The notes: generated by a model not told the origin, from the sequence alone. A DNA stretch of 64,000 nucleotides from Ignavibacteria bacterium (GCA_019187405.1 JABAQZ010000023.1:124001-188000), one strand, 5' to 3'. Shown: positions 36,438 through 46,664, counted from the stretch's first letter. Translations and numbers: made by a program.

Positions 36438-36869
36438 ATGAAAACTTTAACAAAAAATTTGTTCACATCTTTGTCAATATTGCTGATCTCTTTAATGTTT
36501 ACCGGTATTCAAAAAGTTTCTGCAGCTGACAATCCCGATTATTCGGGCAGATGGGAAATCTCATTTTTCGATGCTTCGGGAAAATTATTCGGTATCAGAT
36601 CTATTTCTATTGATTCGGACGGTTCAATATCCGATAAGATAAATCTCGATCTTGACAAGGTCATTTATCTGACGGAAATTTCAGCTGTTGTCTCAGACAA
36701 AGGCAAAGTAAAGGAAGGGAAGCTTACAGATACATATAAGATCGAAAATGTAGGCATACTCACAGGTAACTTTACTGAATCCGAAGGTAAAGGCGAATGG
36801 AAAAATTACTATGGCAAAAACGGTACTTGGTCTGCAAAGAGATCCGATAAAAAAGACAGGCAAGACTAA
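36438..36869 (+). CDS. Hypothetical secreted protein
   Basis: 143 residues with a clear signal peptide (LFTSLSILLISLMFTGIQKVSA). The mature part looks like a small beta-barrel/lipocalin-type domain, with alternating strands such as YSGRWEISFFDASGKLFG, ILTGNFTESEGKGEW and NGTWSAKRS. The paired GRW/GTW patterns at both ends resemble small proteins that bind hydrophobic ligands, but the family is not recognised. A good AAGGAG ribosome-binding site (36428-36433) sets the start, and a terminator follows. Confidence 0.75.
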   Translation: MKTLTKNLFTSLSILLISLMFTGIQKVSAADNPDYSGRWEISFFDASGKLFGIRSISIDSDGSISDKINLDLDKVIYLTEISAVVSDKGKVKEGKLTDTYKIENVGILTGNFTESEGKGEWKNYYGKNGTWSAKRSDKKDRQD

Positions 36870-36901
36870 AGTATTTCCCATTACAAAACAGCCTTCAATC
36901 G

Positions 36902-36935
36902 CCGGGAAAGTTTAAGAGACATTCCCGGTATTTTT
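36902..36935 (+). terminator. Rho-independent terminator after the secreted hypothetical gene
   Basis: CCGGGAA (36902-36908) pairs with TTCCCGG (36922-36928), followed by TATTTTTATTTT. Loop of 13 nt. Confidence 0.75.
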
Positions 36936-36988
36936 ATTTTAGACAGCAAAATTAAATTATAATAAAATATACGGAACTCCCGAAGTGA

Positions 36989-37699
36989 TCAGATGTTGCC
37001 TTTGGAGGGCTTAATTACAATGTCTTCTATGAGAACTTTTTTCGGCTGCTGAAAAATCTGAACTGCAATTTTTGCAATGTCTTCCGGATTCATCATTCTG
37101 TTTTTATATCTCTGTCTTGATCGGCTGTCCCACATTGGAGTTTCTACAGCGCCCGGCAGAAGATTGCTGATTTTAATATTATATCTTCTGACTTCTTCTC
37201 TAAGACAGTTTGACATAGCCAGCAGACCTGCTTTGGATGCAGCATAAACTGAACTGTTTTCAAGCGCCGTGTTTGCCGCGACAGAAAGTACGTTGATAAT
37301 GTGTCCCTTCTTTTTCCTTATCATCTGAGGCAATACATTTTTTATGCAGAGAAAAGCTCCTCTCAGATTGGTATTCATTATAAGGTCATAATCAAATGTC
37401 TTGGTTTCCATAAACGACTTAAATGCTGTAACACCAGCATTGTTTATTAGAAGATCGATGTTTCCATACTTTTCCCTGATTCTCTTTGCTGTAATCTGTA
37501 TGCTTCTTTCCGACAAAACATTGCAGACAAAAGCAGATGCTTCTCTTTCGGCAAATTTAATTTCACTTACCACTCTCACAAGTCTGGATTTTCTTCTTGC
37601 GCTAACTACAACTATGCAGCCTGCTTTGGAAAATTCCATAGCAAGCTCTTTGCCAATGCCGGTTGATGCGCCTGTTATCCAGACTACCTTGCTGTCCAT
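36989..37699 (-). CDS. SDR-family oxidoreductase
   Basis: 236 residues, classical SDR. Cofactor motif TGASTGIGKELA; NNAG; catalytic Ser (INVLSVAAN) and Tyr-Lys in YAASKAG. After the first strand SARRKSR carries basic residues, which favours NADP. Substrate unknown. Last gene of the fabD run, 33 bp after the mutase gene. Confidence 0.88.
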   Translation of the reverse strand: MDSKVVWITGASTGIGKELAMEFSKAGCIVVVSARRKSRLVRVVSEIKFAEREASAFVCNVLSERSIQITAKRIREKYGNIDLLINNAGVTAFKSFMETKTFDYDLIMNTNLRGAFLCIKNVLPQMIRKKKGHIINVLSVAANTALENSSVYAASKAGLLAMSNCLREEVRRYNIKISNLLPGAVETPMWDSRSRQRYKNRMMNPEDIAKIAVQIFQQPKKVLIEDIVIKPSKGNI

Positions 37700-37732
37700 G
37701 AATAATTTTTGTTTCGGTTTAATTTTAATTTG

Positions 37733-39307
37733 CTATACACTCTTATACTCGCCCCAAACTTCTCTGAGTGAATTTGAAATTTCCCCGACGGTTGCATAAC
37801 TCTCAACCGCATCCAGAATAAACGGCAGAAGATTTTCATCAGTTAATGCTTTCTGTTTTATTGTTTCAAGTTTATTTCTGACTGCCGGATTATCTCTTTG
37901 AGATTTAACTTTGTTAAGTTTTTCTATTTGACGTTTTCCGACGCTGTCGTCAATTTTGAGCAGTTCATGCTTTTCGGGATTTTCCGATAAAAATTCATTT
38001 ACACCGACTTCGATGGATTTTTTTTCTTCAAGCTCTTTCTGAATCAGATAAGAATGTCTCTCGATTTCCTGTTTCTGAAATCCGTATTCAATTGCCTTTG
38101 AAGCTCCGCCGAGTTCGTCAATTTTTTTAATATATTCAATAGCGCTCTTTTCAATTTCATTCGTTAAATATTCAATAAGATAAGCTCCTCCCAGTATGTC
38201 AACGCTGTCTGCAGCGCCGCTTTCATGAGCAATGATCTGCTGCGTTCTCAGTGCAGTCTGAACGGATAATTCGGTTGGCAGTGCAAGCGCTTCATCCATG
38301 CCGTTTGTATGCAGAGACTGACAGCCTCCGAGAACTGCCGCCATTGCCTGTATCGTAACTCTGACAATGTTATTCTCTATCTGCTGTGCCGCAAGAGTAG
38401 AGCCGCCTGTCTGCGCGTGGAAGCGTAGCTTCATACTGTTTTCGTCTTTGGCATTAAACCTTTCCTTCATAATGTTTGCCCAAATTTTTCTTGCTGCTCT
38501 GAATTTAGCAATCTCTTCAGCAAAATTATTATGAGAATTAAAAAAGAAAGAAATTCTTTTTGCAAAATCATCAACATCGAGTCCGGACTCAATTGCACAC
38601 TTTACGTATTCAATTCCGTCTGCTAATGTGAATGCAACTTCCTGAACTGCACTCGATCCAGCTTCTCTGATATGATAACCGCTTACTGAAATCGTATTCC
38701 ATGAAGGTAGATTCTTGCTGCACCATTTAAATATATCAGTAATAAGCCTCATGGATTCTTTCGGAGGATAAATGTAAGTTCCCCGAGCTATATATTCTTT
38801 GAGCAAATCATTTTGAATAGTACCGGAAAGTTTTTTCAAGTCGGCGCCCTGCTTTTTGGCAATTGCAACATACATCATAAGTAGTATTGAAGCTGTTGAA
38901 TTAATTGTCATCGAAGTTGAAACATTCTCGAGCTTTATGCCTTCGAAAAGTGTCTCCATGTCTGCAAGAGAATCTATAGCAACTCCCGCTTTTCCGACTT
39001 CGCCTTCGCTCATTGCGTCGTCGCTGTCATAACCGATTTGCGTCGGCAGATCAAAGGCAACTGACAATCCCGTCGTACCTGACTCAATCAGAAATTTATA
39101 TCTTTCGTTTGATTCTTCTGCTGTTGCAAATCCAGCATACTGTCTCATAGTCCAGAATTTCGAACGATACATAGACCTGTGAACACCTCTCGTATATGGA
39201 TATTCGCCAGGTGCAGGCAAGGCATCTGACTTTGTAAGAAATTCTGGAAGCTCTATACCTGAATCAGTTACAAATTTTTCTTTTCTTAATTTAAACTGTT
39301 TACCCAA
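37733..39307 (-). CDS. Methylmalonyl-CoA mutase-family large subunit (TIM-barrel only)
   Basis: 524 residues, the length of the substrate-binding barrel without the C-terminal B12-binding domain. Family blocks are [95 protein letters not shown] and [20 protein letters not shown]. Such split mutases pair with a separate cobalamin subunit to rearrange the carbon skeleton of acyl-CoAs (methylmalonyl-, isobutyryl- or 2-hydroxyisobutyryl-CoA). No cobalamin subunit or MeaB chaperone lies in the window. Substrate specificity is not assigned. Confidence 0.9.
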   Translation of the reverse strand: MGKQFKLRKEKFVTDSGIELPEFLTKSDALPAPGEYPYTRGVHRSMYRSKFWTMRQYAGFATAEESNERYKFLIESGTTGLSVAFDLPTQIGYDSDDAMSEGEVGKAGVAIDSLADMETLFEGIKLENVSTSMTINSTASILLMMYVAIAKKQGADLKKLSGTIQNDLLKEYIARGTYIYPPKESMRLITDIFKWCSKNLPSWNTISVSGYHIREAGSSAVQEVAFTLADGIEYVKCAIESGLDVDDFAKRISFFFNSHNNFAEEIAKFRAARKIWANIMKERFNAKDENSMKLRFHAQTGGSTLAAQQIENNIVRVTIQAMAAVLGGCQSLHTNGMDEALALPTELSVQTALRTQQIIAHESGAADSVDILGGAYLIEYLTNEIEKSAIEYIKKIDELGGASKAIEYGFQKQEIERHSYLIQKELEEKKSIEVGVNEFLSENPEKHELLKIDDSVGKRQIEKLNKVKSQRDNPAVRNKLETIKQKALTDENLLPFILDAVESYATVGEISNSLREVWGEYKSV

Positions 39308-39361
39308 ATTATTTTCCTGTGTTTCAAAATTAAAATTTATTTCAATTTAGTTTTTCAATTA

Positions 39362-39769
39362 TTAAAAAACATACTTGACAATGAGACTGTCAACATAAAG
39401 ATTGTAATAGTTGCCAGATTCTTTTGATCTGAATCCTTGTTCATTTTCTTTGACAATGATGTCCCAAGTTTCTTTTGTCCAGAAAGGAGGTTTCTTTTCA
39501 AGCTTAAGCGTGAATGTTGTATCGTCTATTTTTGTTACGCTGAACTTTGACTTGTGAAAAAAAGGACGCCTTTCATCCTTCATTATATAATATAAGGTAT
39601 CCTTGTCAAACTCCGCAGTAAATTCATACACGCTGTCCTTATAAAGATAAGCCTTTCCGTTTAATCTCTTGAAGTTACTTTTTTTGCATCCGGTGCTTAA
39701 CAGCGAAACTGCAGCAAAAAGTAAAATAAGAAAAGGTAAAATGAAATTTCTTGATTTCAGATAATTCAT
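39362..39769 (-). CDS. Hypothetical lipoprotein
   Basis: 135 residues. A signal peptide ends in the lipobox LLSTGC, so the mature protein starts at the lipidated cysteine. The mature domain has alternating strands (YLYKDSVYEFTAEFDKDTLYYI, FHKSKFSVTKIDDTTFTLKLEKK) with no recognised family. Lies 17 bp after fabG and 54 bp before the mutase gene, so probably in the same transcript. Confidence 0.75.
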   Translation of the reverse strand: MNYLKSRNFILPFLILLFAAVSLLSTGCKKSNFKRLNGKAYLYKDSVYEFTAEFDKDTLYYIMKDERRPFFHKSKFSVTKIDDTTFTLKLEKKPPFWTKETWDIIVKENEQGFRSKESGNYYNLYVDSLIVKYVF

Positions 39770-39786
39770 AATTAAATATTTTTTTA

Positions 39787-40515
39787 TTATTGCATTACTA
39801 TTCCGCCGTCAACACATAACGTCTGTCCTGTAATATATGACGACTCATCGGAAGCAAGAAACATTACGGCTTTTGCAATGTCGTCACCGCTTCCGAATTT
39901 TTTCATAGGAATGGTATTCATGTAATTTTGCTTTACTTCATCACTTAATTTTCCCGTCATTTCCGTTTCAATGAATCCGGGAGCAACGGCATTAACATTA
40001 ATGTTTCTTGAGGCAAGCTCCCTGGCAACAGACTTAGTGAATCCGATTACTCCGGCTTTTGAAGCTACATAATTTGCCTGTCCGGGATTTCCGATTATTC
40101 CTACTATAGAAGTAATGTTAACGATTTTGCCGTATTTCCTGCTCATCATTCCTCTTGTTACAGCTTTTGTCATGTTGAACATTCCTTTTAAGTTAGTCTG
40201 AATAACCGCATCCCAGTCTTCCTCGCTCATTCGCATCAGTAATCCGTCTTTTGTAATTCCTGCATTGTTTACGAGAATGTCAATCTGCTTAAACTCTTTT
40301 AATACGGCATCAATAGTTTCCTGGACCTGCTTTGAATCAGATACATCACATTTATAGTGCCGGATATTCTTTGAATCGAAGTATTCACCGTCAATTGAAT
40401 TTTTAAAAGTAACAATCACATTTGCTCCTGCTTCGCAAAAAGTTTCTGCAACGGATTTTCCAATCCCTCTCGATCCTCCCGTAACAACTACAGTTTTTCC
40501 GGTAAAGTCAGCCAT
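39787..40515 (-). CDS. fabG: 3-oxoacyl-ACP reductase FabG
   Basis: 242 residues. NADPH-dependent reductase of fatty-acid elongation. Cofactor motif TGGSRGIGKSVA, NNAG, the catalytic Ser in NITSIVGIIGNPGQ, and Tyr-Lys in YVASKAG. The NPGQANYVASKAGVIGF stretch and the ending YITGQTLCVDGG are typical FabG. Context (fabD two genes upstream) supports it over a generic SDR. Overlaps the upstream gene by 8 bp. Confidence 0.94.
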   Translation of the reverse strand: MADFTGKTVVVTGGSRGIGKSVAETFCEAGANVIVTFKNSIDGEYFDSKNIRHYKCDVSDSKQVQETIDAVLKEFKQIDILVNNAGITKDGLLMRMSEEDWDAVIQTNLKGMFNMTKAVTRGMMSRKYGKIVNITSIVGIIGNPGQANYVASKAGVIGFTKSVARELASRNINVNAVAPGFIETEMTGKLSDEVKQNYMNTIPMKKFGSGDDIAKAVMFLASDESSYITGQTLCVDGGIVMQ

Positions 40516-41161
40516 TTGTTCCTTCTTTTATTTTTAAATTCTCAATCTGATATTTCTTCTTGTAATTTTTTATAAAATACTTTTCAAGAAAATCAAAGCA
40601 TTCTTCGCCAAACACATATTTAATTTCTTCAGTCATTGCTTCAAATACAGTCTGCGTAAAATTATGTTCCTTGTCTGCGCCGCAATAATCAAGTTTTTTT
40701 GAATGCTCGTCGTCATAAGTAAGTATGTTATCCACCACCGTCAGCGGATAAAGAATGCAATACTTTGGTTTTATGTTCCATTTGTGCTCGCCATTTTTCG
40801 TTGCACTAACCTGAAGAGAACAGTAATTGTGTTTATCCTTGAAGACGCATTGAGTTGTTCCTTTTGAAGTTACGTAAATCTCCGTGCCCAATGCAAATCC
40901 CGACGGAAAGTCTCCATCTCTTACAAGCTCTTTCTCAAACCATTTTGCTTTATCTTTTGGCTGATACTCGTCCATTGATTCTAATATTTTTGTTTCATGT
41001 TTAAGTATCACGCTCTGAAAATCTCTGTCCATGTAAACCCCCCAATCACAGCATTGTCCGCCGCAAATACCAATGTCGCATCCCGGTACGAAGCCCTGTC
41101 TGAAAATAATCGTATCGATCATTAAACCTTGAAACTCAATCAATTCTTTTTTGTCTGTCAT
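40508..41161 (-). CDS. DUF3109-like cysteine-rich protein
   Basis: 217 residues with clustered cysteines: GCDIGICGGQCCDWG near the N-terminus, then CVFKDKHNYCSLQ, KYCILYPLT and DYCGADKE. This resembles the DUF3109/YkgJ-like proteins thought to bind zinc or an iron-sulfur cluster; biochemical function is unknown. It is placed tightly between fabD (6 bp) and fabG (8-bp overlap), so it is co-translated with fatty-acid genes. Confidence 0.75.
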   Translation of the reverse strand: MTDKKELIEFQGLMIDTIIFRQGFVPGCDIGICGGQCCDWGVYMDRDFQSVILKHETKILESMDEYQPKDKAKWFEKELVRDGDFPSGFALGTEIYVTSKGTTQCVFKDKHNYCSLQVSATKNGEHKWNIKPKYCILYPLTVVDNILTYDDEHSKKLDYCGADKEHNFTQTVFEAMTEEIKYVFGEECFDFLEKYFIKNYKKKYQIENLKIKEGTNG

Positions 41162-41167
41162 CTGATT

Positions 41168-42091
41168 TTATAATTTCTTTATGTCTTCTGCCGATCCAAT
41201 GTTGAATACTTCAACCTCTTTGTTAATTCTTTTAATCAGACCGGTAAGAACTTTGCCTGAACCGATTTCATAAAACTTTGAAATGTTGTGCTCGCTGATC
41301 ATGTTTTCAATCAGCATCTGCCATTTAACCGAAGACATAAGCTGCCTGAATAAGGAGTTTTTGATAATGTCCTTATCTTCGACAGGTTCGGCTTCGGCAT
41401 TTGTATAAATGGGAATAACTGAATTATGGAATTCGGTTTTATCAATTGCTACTTTTAGTTCTTCAGAAGAAGTAAGCATTAATTCTGAATGAAATGCACC
41501 GCTTACCTGCAGCTCTTTTGCGAGTTTGCAATTGTAAGGTTCTTCTTTTGCAATTTTCATCGCTCTGTGAACGGCATCAACATCTCCTGAAATGACAATC
41601 TGCCCGGGTGCATTGTAGTTTGCAGGCTGTACGATTTGATTTTCTTTTGCTGTGCTGCAAATCTCGTCGATTTGTTCTGCTGTTAATCCTATTAAAGCAG
41701 CCATTGTTCCCGGTCTTTTCAAACCTGAATCCCTCATAAGTTCGCCTCTTTTCTTCACGAGCTTTAGTCCGTCTTCAAAAGAAAAAGATTTTGCATAAAC
41801 ATTTGCGGTATATTCACCGAGTGAATGACCTGCAGCTGCAACAGCATTAATTTTTTCAGCGATGAGCCGAATTAAAACATAAGAATGCACATACAAAGCA
41901 GGCTGGGTAATATGAGTCTGGGTTAATAATTCGGCTGGACCATCGAAAGAAATAGCGCTTAAAGGAATTCCTGTAATTTCATCAGCAGAAGAATATATAT
42001 CTTTTGCAATATCAAAATTATCATAGAGATCTTTTCCCATTCCGACAATCTGCGAGCCCTGTCCGGGAAACACGAAAGCAATTTTATCCAT
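41168..42091 (-). CDS. fabD: Malonyl-CoA:ACP transacylase
   Basis: 307 residues. Loads malonate onto acyl carrier protein. Motifs are FPGQGSQIVGMGKDLYD, TQPALYVHSYV, the nucleophile elbow GHSLGEYTA and VSGAFHSELM with the catalytic-region His. First gene of the fabD-DUF3109-fabG-lipoprotein-mutase-SDR run. Confidence 0.96.
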   Translation of the reverse strand: MDKIAFVFPGQGSQIVGMGKDLYDNFDIAKDIYSSADEITGIPLSAISFDGPAELLTQTHITQPALYVHSYVLIRLIAEKINAVAAAGHSLGEYTANVYAKSFSFEDGLKLVKKRGELMRDSGLKRPGTMAALIGLTAEQIDEICSTAKENQIVQPANYNAPGQIVISGDVDAVHRAMKIAKEEPYNCKLAKELQVSGAFHSELMLTSSEELKVAIDKTEFHNSVIPIYTNAEAEPVEDKDIIKNSLFRQLMSSVKWQMLIENMISEHNISKFYEIGSGKVLTGLIKRINKEVEVFNIGSAEDIKKL

Positions 42092-42236
42092 TCAATTATT
42101 TTAATTCAAATTAATTAAATTTAAATGTTAAATCAATTTCAGAAAAAATTTAGCGTTTGCTTTATTGATATCTAACGAATTAAAAATGGAGTGATAAAAC
42201 TTAAGAGGACTTTTGGATTGAATTTATTAAAACCAA

Positions 42237-42313
42237 CCCTTCCTACGAGTGAGAAGCGTACTTTTCGGAAGGGAGGCGTGTTCTTTGCACTGAAGCTTCC
42301 CACAACAGAACAC
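42237..42313. other. Tandem hairpin element between fabD and a small ORF
   Basis: Two perfect 7-bp stems stand side by side. CCCTTCC (42237-42243) pairs with GGAAGGG (42267-42273), with a nested six-pair GAGAAG/CTTTTC stem capped by CGTA. GTGTTCT (42278-42284) pairs with AGAACAC (42307-42313). This stretch is more GC-rich than its surroundings. It could be a structured RNA, a double terminator for a minus-strand transcript or a repeat remnant; no T tract follows either stem. Confidence 0.45.
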
Positions 42314-42319
42314 AATCAT

Positions 42320-42556
42320 TTATTCTTCGAGCGGAAAGCGATCAGTTAAGCGACCGTTGTCATAAACATAAATCCACCATGCACCGTCAACAAATTTTTT
42401 CTCGAAAGTTATTTCTTCCTTATTATTTGCAAATGAAACGGTTGCATTTAAATTATTGCCGGCTCTATTAAAAAAAATTTCGCTCGGAACATATACGATG
42501 AGTAAGCAGGAAAATACAAATGCAAAAACAGTCAGTAAAAATTTTTTGGGGTTCAT
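42320..42556 (-). CDS. Small hypothetical exported protein
   Basis: 78 residues: N-terminal signal/anchor (KKFLLTVFAFVFSCLLIVYVPSEIFF) and a short soluble domain with EITFEKKFVDGAWWIYVYDNGRL. The tail reads like a small beta hairpin. No family recognised. Its stop lies 6 bp from the tandem hairpin element, which may be its 3' structure. Confidence 0.55.
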   Translation of the reverse strand: MNPKKFLLTVFAFVFSCLLIVYVPSEIFFNRAGNNLNATVSFANNKEEITFEKKFVDGAWWIYVYDNGRLTDRFPLEE

Positions 42557-42762
42557 CTTTCCGCTTTTTCAGGTTTTCAAAATTTTTCTATAACCTAATT
42601 TTGTGCAGGTGTGAATCCAAAAAAATTTTTAAAAGAAAATTATTTATGGAAGTATGCTTTTCTTATTGATAAAAATGTAAAAACTTGAAAATCAGAGCGG
42701 ATTTGGATATATTGGATAAAAATTTATTAATCAAAAATTATTTGCGGAAGCAGGATTTTCAT

Positions 42763-44265
42763 TTGAATAACCACAGGGTTATAGAAATACTTAAAACTTT
42801 TTCTAAGGACGAAACCGTAAGATTCGGGGAATTCATCTGCTCGCCATATTTTAACAAAAGTGAAAAGCTTATAAAATTTTACAAAGCGCTGATGAAGTAT
42901 TACCCGTTATTTCAGTTTAAATCTTATACCGGGAAAAGACTTCACCAAACAGCGTATCCGGGAAATGTATTTAATAAGAATAATATCAATAAACTTTTTT
43001 TTGATCTTCTGAAAGCAGCGGAAAATTATCTAAAAATTAAAAATTTTCAGGAAGAAGAAATTCAAGGAGATGATTTTCTCCGTTTTGAATTGCAAAAAAG
43101 AAATCTTCATAAGCTTGCGGAACTGAATATAAAAAAGAATGAAGCATTGTTGAATCAGGTAAAAGATCTGGAATACGATTATTACATTAATTGCTTCAAG
43201 CTAATATCCGATAAGATAAATTGCATGTATCAGAATAAAAAAAGAAACAATAAATCTCTTATAATGTACGATGCATCTATGATTTCCGATAGGAGCAGAT
43301 ATATAACATTTCTTTTTGTAACCGAGGTTATAAGAAATTATGACAATCTGCTTACAATAAATAAGACTTATGAGATTAACAAAGACAGGGAATTTACATT
43401 CGGTCTATTTAAAAATACGGATTTCCCGGCGCTTATAAAATATTTGATTGAAAATCCGGGTAATGAAAAGTATGCAGATATATTTAGGATTTATTTATCT
43501 CTTCTAAATATGTTTTCTGATTTTGAAAATGAACGTCATTACTTTGAATATAAAAAACTGCTGTTTGCAAATTTAGATTGTTTTGCATTGAATGAAAAAA
43601 GATTTCATGCTGGGCGTCTCGTAAGATACTGCATGCTTAAAAGGGCTGATGAAAATAATGCTGTCGTTTTTGGCGAAGAACTTTTTAAAGTTTATAATTT
43701 CATTTTAAAAAGCGGTCTTTATAAGACTATCTTATATGAATTCATGCCGTTAGAACTATACAGAAGCATTTTATTTCTCGGACTGATACTCAAAAAATAT
43801 GTCTGGACAATAAAATTCATAAAAAAGTATATTAAGTTCATTAAGCCGGATATAAGAAAAAATTTATATCATTTCAGTCTGGCAGAATATTATTTCAGAA
43901 GGAAAATGTATAAAAGCGCAACCGAGCATTTTCATAAAGTAACCTTTGACGAATTCATATTCAAAATTGACCTGAAGAATCTAATGCTTATGTGTTATTA
44001 TGAGACAAAGCAATATGAAAGCGCGTTGTCGCTGATTTATACTTATGAACAGTTTTTATCAAAAGATAAAACTATCTCAGCAGATCAGCGAAGAAGATAT
44101 AAAAATTTCATAGACTCAGTAAAAAAACTTGTCTTATACAGAGCTTCTGCCGGAAATGAATCCACTTTAAGCATTGAGATATCACTAAACAAGGATTTTC
44201 CGAATAAAGACTGGATAAGAGAAAAGCTGATCGAGATTCCTCAAAAGAGGAAAAAAGCTGTTTAA
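42763..44265 (+). CDS. Hypothetical helical-repeat protein, 'SPYFNK' family paralog A
   Basis: About 500 residues, unrecognised family, paralogous to the gene at 53786-55219. Both begin with EILKTFS/LLLKSFS, then EFICSPYFNKSEKLIKFYKALMKYYPLF versus EFVRSPYFNKNKNVISLFDYLKKFHPRF. They share a C-terminal TPR-like block (YESALSLIYTYEQFL). The frame is open from TTG 42685, but TTG 42763 gives MNNHRVIEILKTFS, which aligns end to end with the paralog's start, so I prefer it. Rich in Lys, Phe, Tyr and Leu; no signal peptide or membrane helix; predicted all-helical and cytoplasmic. Function unknown. Confidence 0.75.
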   Translation: MNNHRVIEILKTFSKDETVRFGEFICSPYFNKSEKLIKFYKALMKYYPLFQFKSYTGKRLHQTAYPGNVFNKNNINKLFFDLLKAAENYLKIKNFQEEEIQGDDFLRFELQKRNLHKLAELNIKKNEALLNQVKDLEYDYYINCFKLISDKINCMYQNKKRNNKSLIMYDASMISDRSRYITFLFVTEVIRNYDNLLTINKTYEINKDREFTFGLFKNTDFPALIKYLIENPGNEKYADIFRIYLSLLNMFSDFENERHYFEYKKLLFANLDCFALNEKRFHAGRLVRYCMLKRADENNAVVFGEELFKVYNFILKSGLYKTILYEFMPLELYRSILFLGLILKKYVWTIKFIKKYIKFIKPDIRKNLYHFSLAEYYFRRKMYKSATEHFHKVTFDEFIFKIDLKNLMLMCYYETKQYESALSLIYTYEQFLSKDKTISADQRRRYKNFIDSVKKLVLYRASAGNESTLSIEISLNKDFPNKDWIREKLIEIPQKRKKAV

Positions 44266-44452
44266 TTTAATTCTCACTTATTTATTTCTAAAAAAGGAAA
44301 TAAAGAGAAGAAAAAATTTCCAGGGATTATAAAAATTGCTTTGTGCATGCGGTTTTTAATTTTGATTACTGATTTATAAATCTTCGGAATATTATTAAAA
44401 TATTTTATCTTTAAAACTAATTACTTAATTTTGATTTAATAAAAATAATTCA

Positions 44453-46423
44453 ATGTCAGATAAAGAAAGAAAAGGAAAGGACATAACGTCCTTATCGAGG
44501 GAAAACAGATTATTCAAACCAAAAAAATCTTTTTCATCCAATGCATTTATAAAATCATTTCAGCAGTATAAGAGAGCTTATGAAAAATCCATTAAAGATC
44601 CTGAAAAATTCTGGTCAAAAATCGCCGAGGAGCTTCACTGGTTTAAGCCGTGGAAAAAAGTATTAAAATGGAAAGCGCCGCATGCCGAATGGTTTGACGG
44701 AGGGAAAATAAATGTGTCTTACAATTGTCTCGACAGGCATTTAAAGAATCACAGAAAAAACAAAGTTGCATTGTTTTTTGAAGGCGAGCCGGGTGATACA
44801 AGAACGTTAACTTATAATCAGCTATATGTTGAAGTATGCAAGTTTTCAAACGTATTAAAAACTCTCGGCATTAAAAAAGGAGACAGAGTCTGCATTTACA
44901 TGCCAATGATTCCCGAAGCGGTAATTGCAATGCTCGCTTGTGCAAGAATTGGAGCGGTACATTCAGTTGTATTCGGAGGATTTTCTTCTCATGCGCTCGT
45001 TGACAGAATTACCGATGCGGAAGCAGTAATGGTCATAACAGCAGACGGTGCTTTCAGAAGAGGACAGATTGTACATTTAAAAAATAATGTCGACGAAGCA
45101 ATGAAAAGCTGTCCTTCCGTTAAAAACGTTATCGTTGTAAAAAGATGCGGCTGTGATATTTCATGGAATGAATTTACCGATAAGTGGTATCACGAAGAAA
45201 TGAAAGATGCCGGTGAAAATTTTCAAGCGGAAAAACTTGACAGCGAACATCCATTGTTTATTCTTTACACAAGCGGGACAACGGGTAAGCCGAAAGGAAT
45301 CCTTCATACGACAGGCGGTTATTCCGTTCAGACTTATATTACTTCAAAATATATTTTTGACATTAAAGATGAAGATGTATTCTGGTGTACTGCCGACATT
45401 GGATGGGTAACAGGTCACAGCTATGTTGTTTACGGTCCTTTGTTAAACGGCGCTACTGTATTTATTTATGAGGGAGCACCTAACTTTCCCGAGCCGGACA
45501 GATTTTGGCAGATGATTGACCGATATAAAATTTCCATATTTTACACAGCACCAACTGCAATAAGGGCATTTATAAAGTGGGGCAACCACTGGGTAGAAAA
45601 ATACAAATTAAATTCACTTAGACTTCTTGGCACTGTGGGTGAACCGATAAATCCTGAAGCATGGATGTGGTATAACAAAATAGTTGGAAAGGAAAAATGT
45701 CCGATTGTGGATACATGGTGGCAGACAGAAACCGGAGCAATCATGATATCTCCATTCCCGGGAGCAACTCCGACAAAACCAGGTTCAGGTACTCTGCCTT
45801 TTTTTGGGATAGAACCTGAAGTAGTTGATAAAAAAGGGAAGAAAGTACAGAAAGGAAAGGGCGGACTCCTTATTATAAGAAAACCCTGGCCTGCAATGTT
45901 AAGGACCATTTACAAAGATGACGAAAGATATAAAAAACAATATTGGAGCGAGTTTCCCGGAATATATTTTACAGGCGACGGTGCAAGAAAAGATAAAAAC
46001 GGATATTTCTGGGTAATGGGCAGAGTGGATGACGTGCTTAACGTAAGCGGTCATCGTCTTGGAACTGCCGAAATAGAATCTGCCTTGGTGGCACATTCAA
46101 AAGTTGCCGAAGCGGCTGTAGTAGGTAAACCCGATGAAATTAAAGGAAATGCTATTTGCGCATTTGTAACGCTTGCCGGAGATCTTTCTCCTTCTGAAGA
46201 ATTAAAAAGCGAATTAAAAGACTGGGTAGTGAAAGAAATCGGAGCGCTTGCAAGACCTGATGAAATAAGGTTTACCGACATGCTTCCCAAAACACGGTCG
46301 GGCAAAATCATGAGACGGCTTTTAAGAGAACTTGCTCACAGCGGAGAAGTTAAAGGCGATACCTCCACACTCGAAGATTTCAGCGTACTTGAAAAGCTAA
46401 GAGAAGAAGAAGAAGATGAATGA
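44453..46423 (+). CDS. acs: Acetyl-CoA synthetase (AMP-forming)
   Basis: 656 residues, standard. Converts acetate, ATP and CoA to acetyl-CoA via acetyl-AMP. Motifs are [20 protein letters not shown] (P-loop), [19 protein letters not shown] with the acetate-pocket Trp, [30 protein letters not shown] (hinge) and [14 protein letters not shown] with the catalytic, acetylatable Lys. Single gene with no acetate transporter beside it. Confidence 0.97.
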   Translation: MSDKERKGKDITSLSRENRLFKPKKSFSSNAFIKSFQQYKRAYEKSIKDPEKFWSKIAEELHWFKPWKKVLKWKAPHAEWFDGGKINVSYNCLDRHLKNHRKNKVALFFEGEPGDTRTLTYNQLYVEVCKFSNVLKTLGIKKGDRVCIYMPMIPEAVIAMLACARIGAVHSVVFGGFSSHALVDRITDAEAVMVITADGAFRRGQIVHLKNNVDEAMKSCPSVKNVIVVKRCGCDISWNEFTDKWYHEEMKDAGENFQAEKLDSEHPLFILYTSGTTGKPKGILHTTGGYSVQTYITSKYIFDIKDEDVFWCTADIGWVTGHSYVVYGPLLNGATVFIYEGAPNFPEPDRFWQMIDRYKISIFYTAPTAIRAFIKWGNHWVEKYKLNSLRLLGTVGEPINPEAWMWYNKIVGKEKCPIVDTWWQTETGAIMISPFPGATPTKPGSGTLPFFGIEPEVVDKKGKKVQKGKGGLLIIRKPWPAMLRTIYKDDERYKKQYWSEFPGIYFTGDGARKDKNGYFWVMGRVDDVLNVSGHRLGTAEIESALVAHSKVAEAAVVGKPDEIKGNAICAFVTLAGDLSPSEELKSELKDWVVKEIGALARPDEIRFTDMLPKTRSGKIMRRLLRELAHSGEVKGDTSTLEDFSVLEKLREEEEDE

Positions 46424-46664
46424 TTTTAGATAAATTAGTCTGGAAATTTTATTAATTAAATATCATGTCAAAGTCTTTTGAGTGTAATTGAAAATATTGT
46501 AACATAAATTTTCAAATCCGCCTGTATATAAGTTTGCTTCGATATTTCTTTAAGCTTAATCAAAGAAACTTAAATAATGTTGATAGATTTTAATTTTCCG
46601 CAAATATTTTCAATAAGGTATTTATTTTCTGATTATTAAATGGTAAGTTAAATTTGAAATCAAA

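Noticed and set aside
44281-44304. Terminator after the 42763-44265 gene
   Set aside because: The 8-bp stem is AT-rich and followed by purines rather than a T tract.
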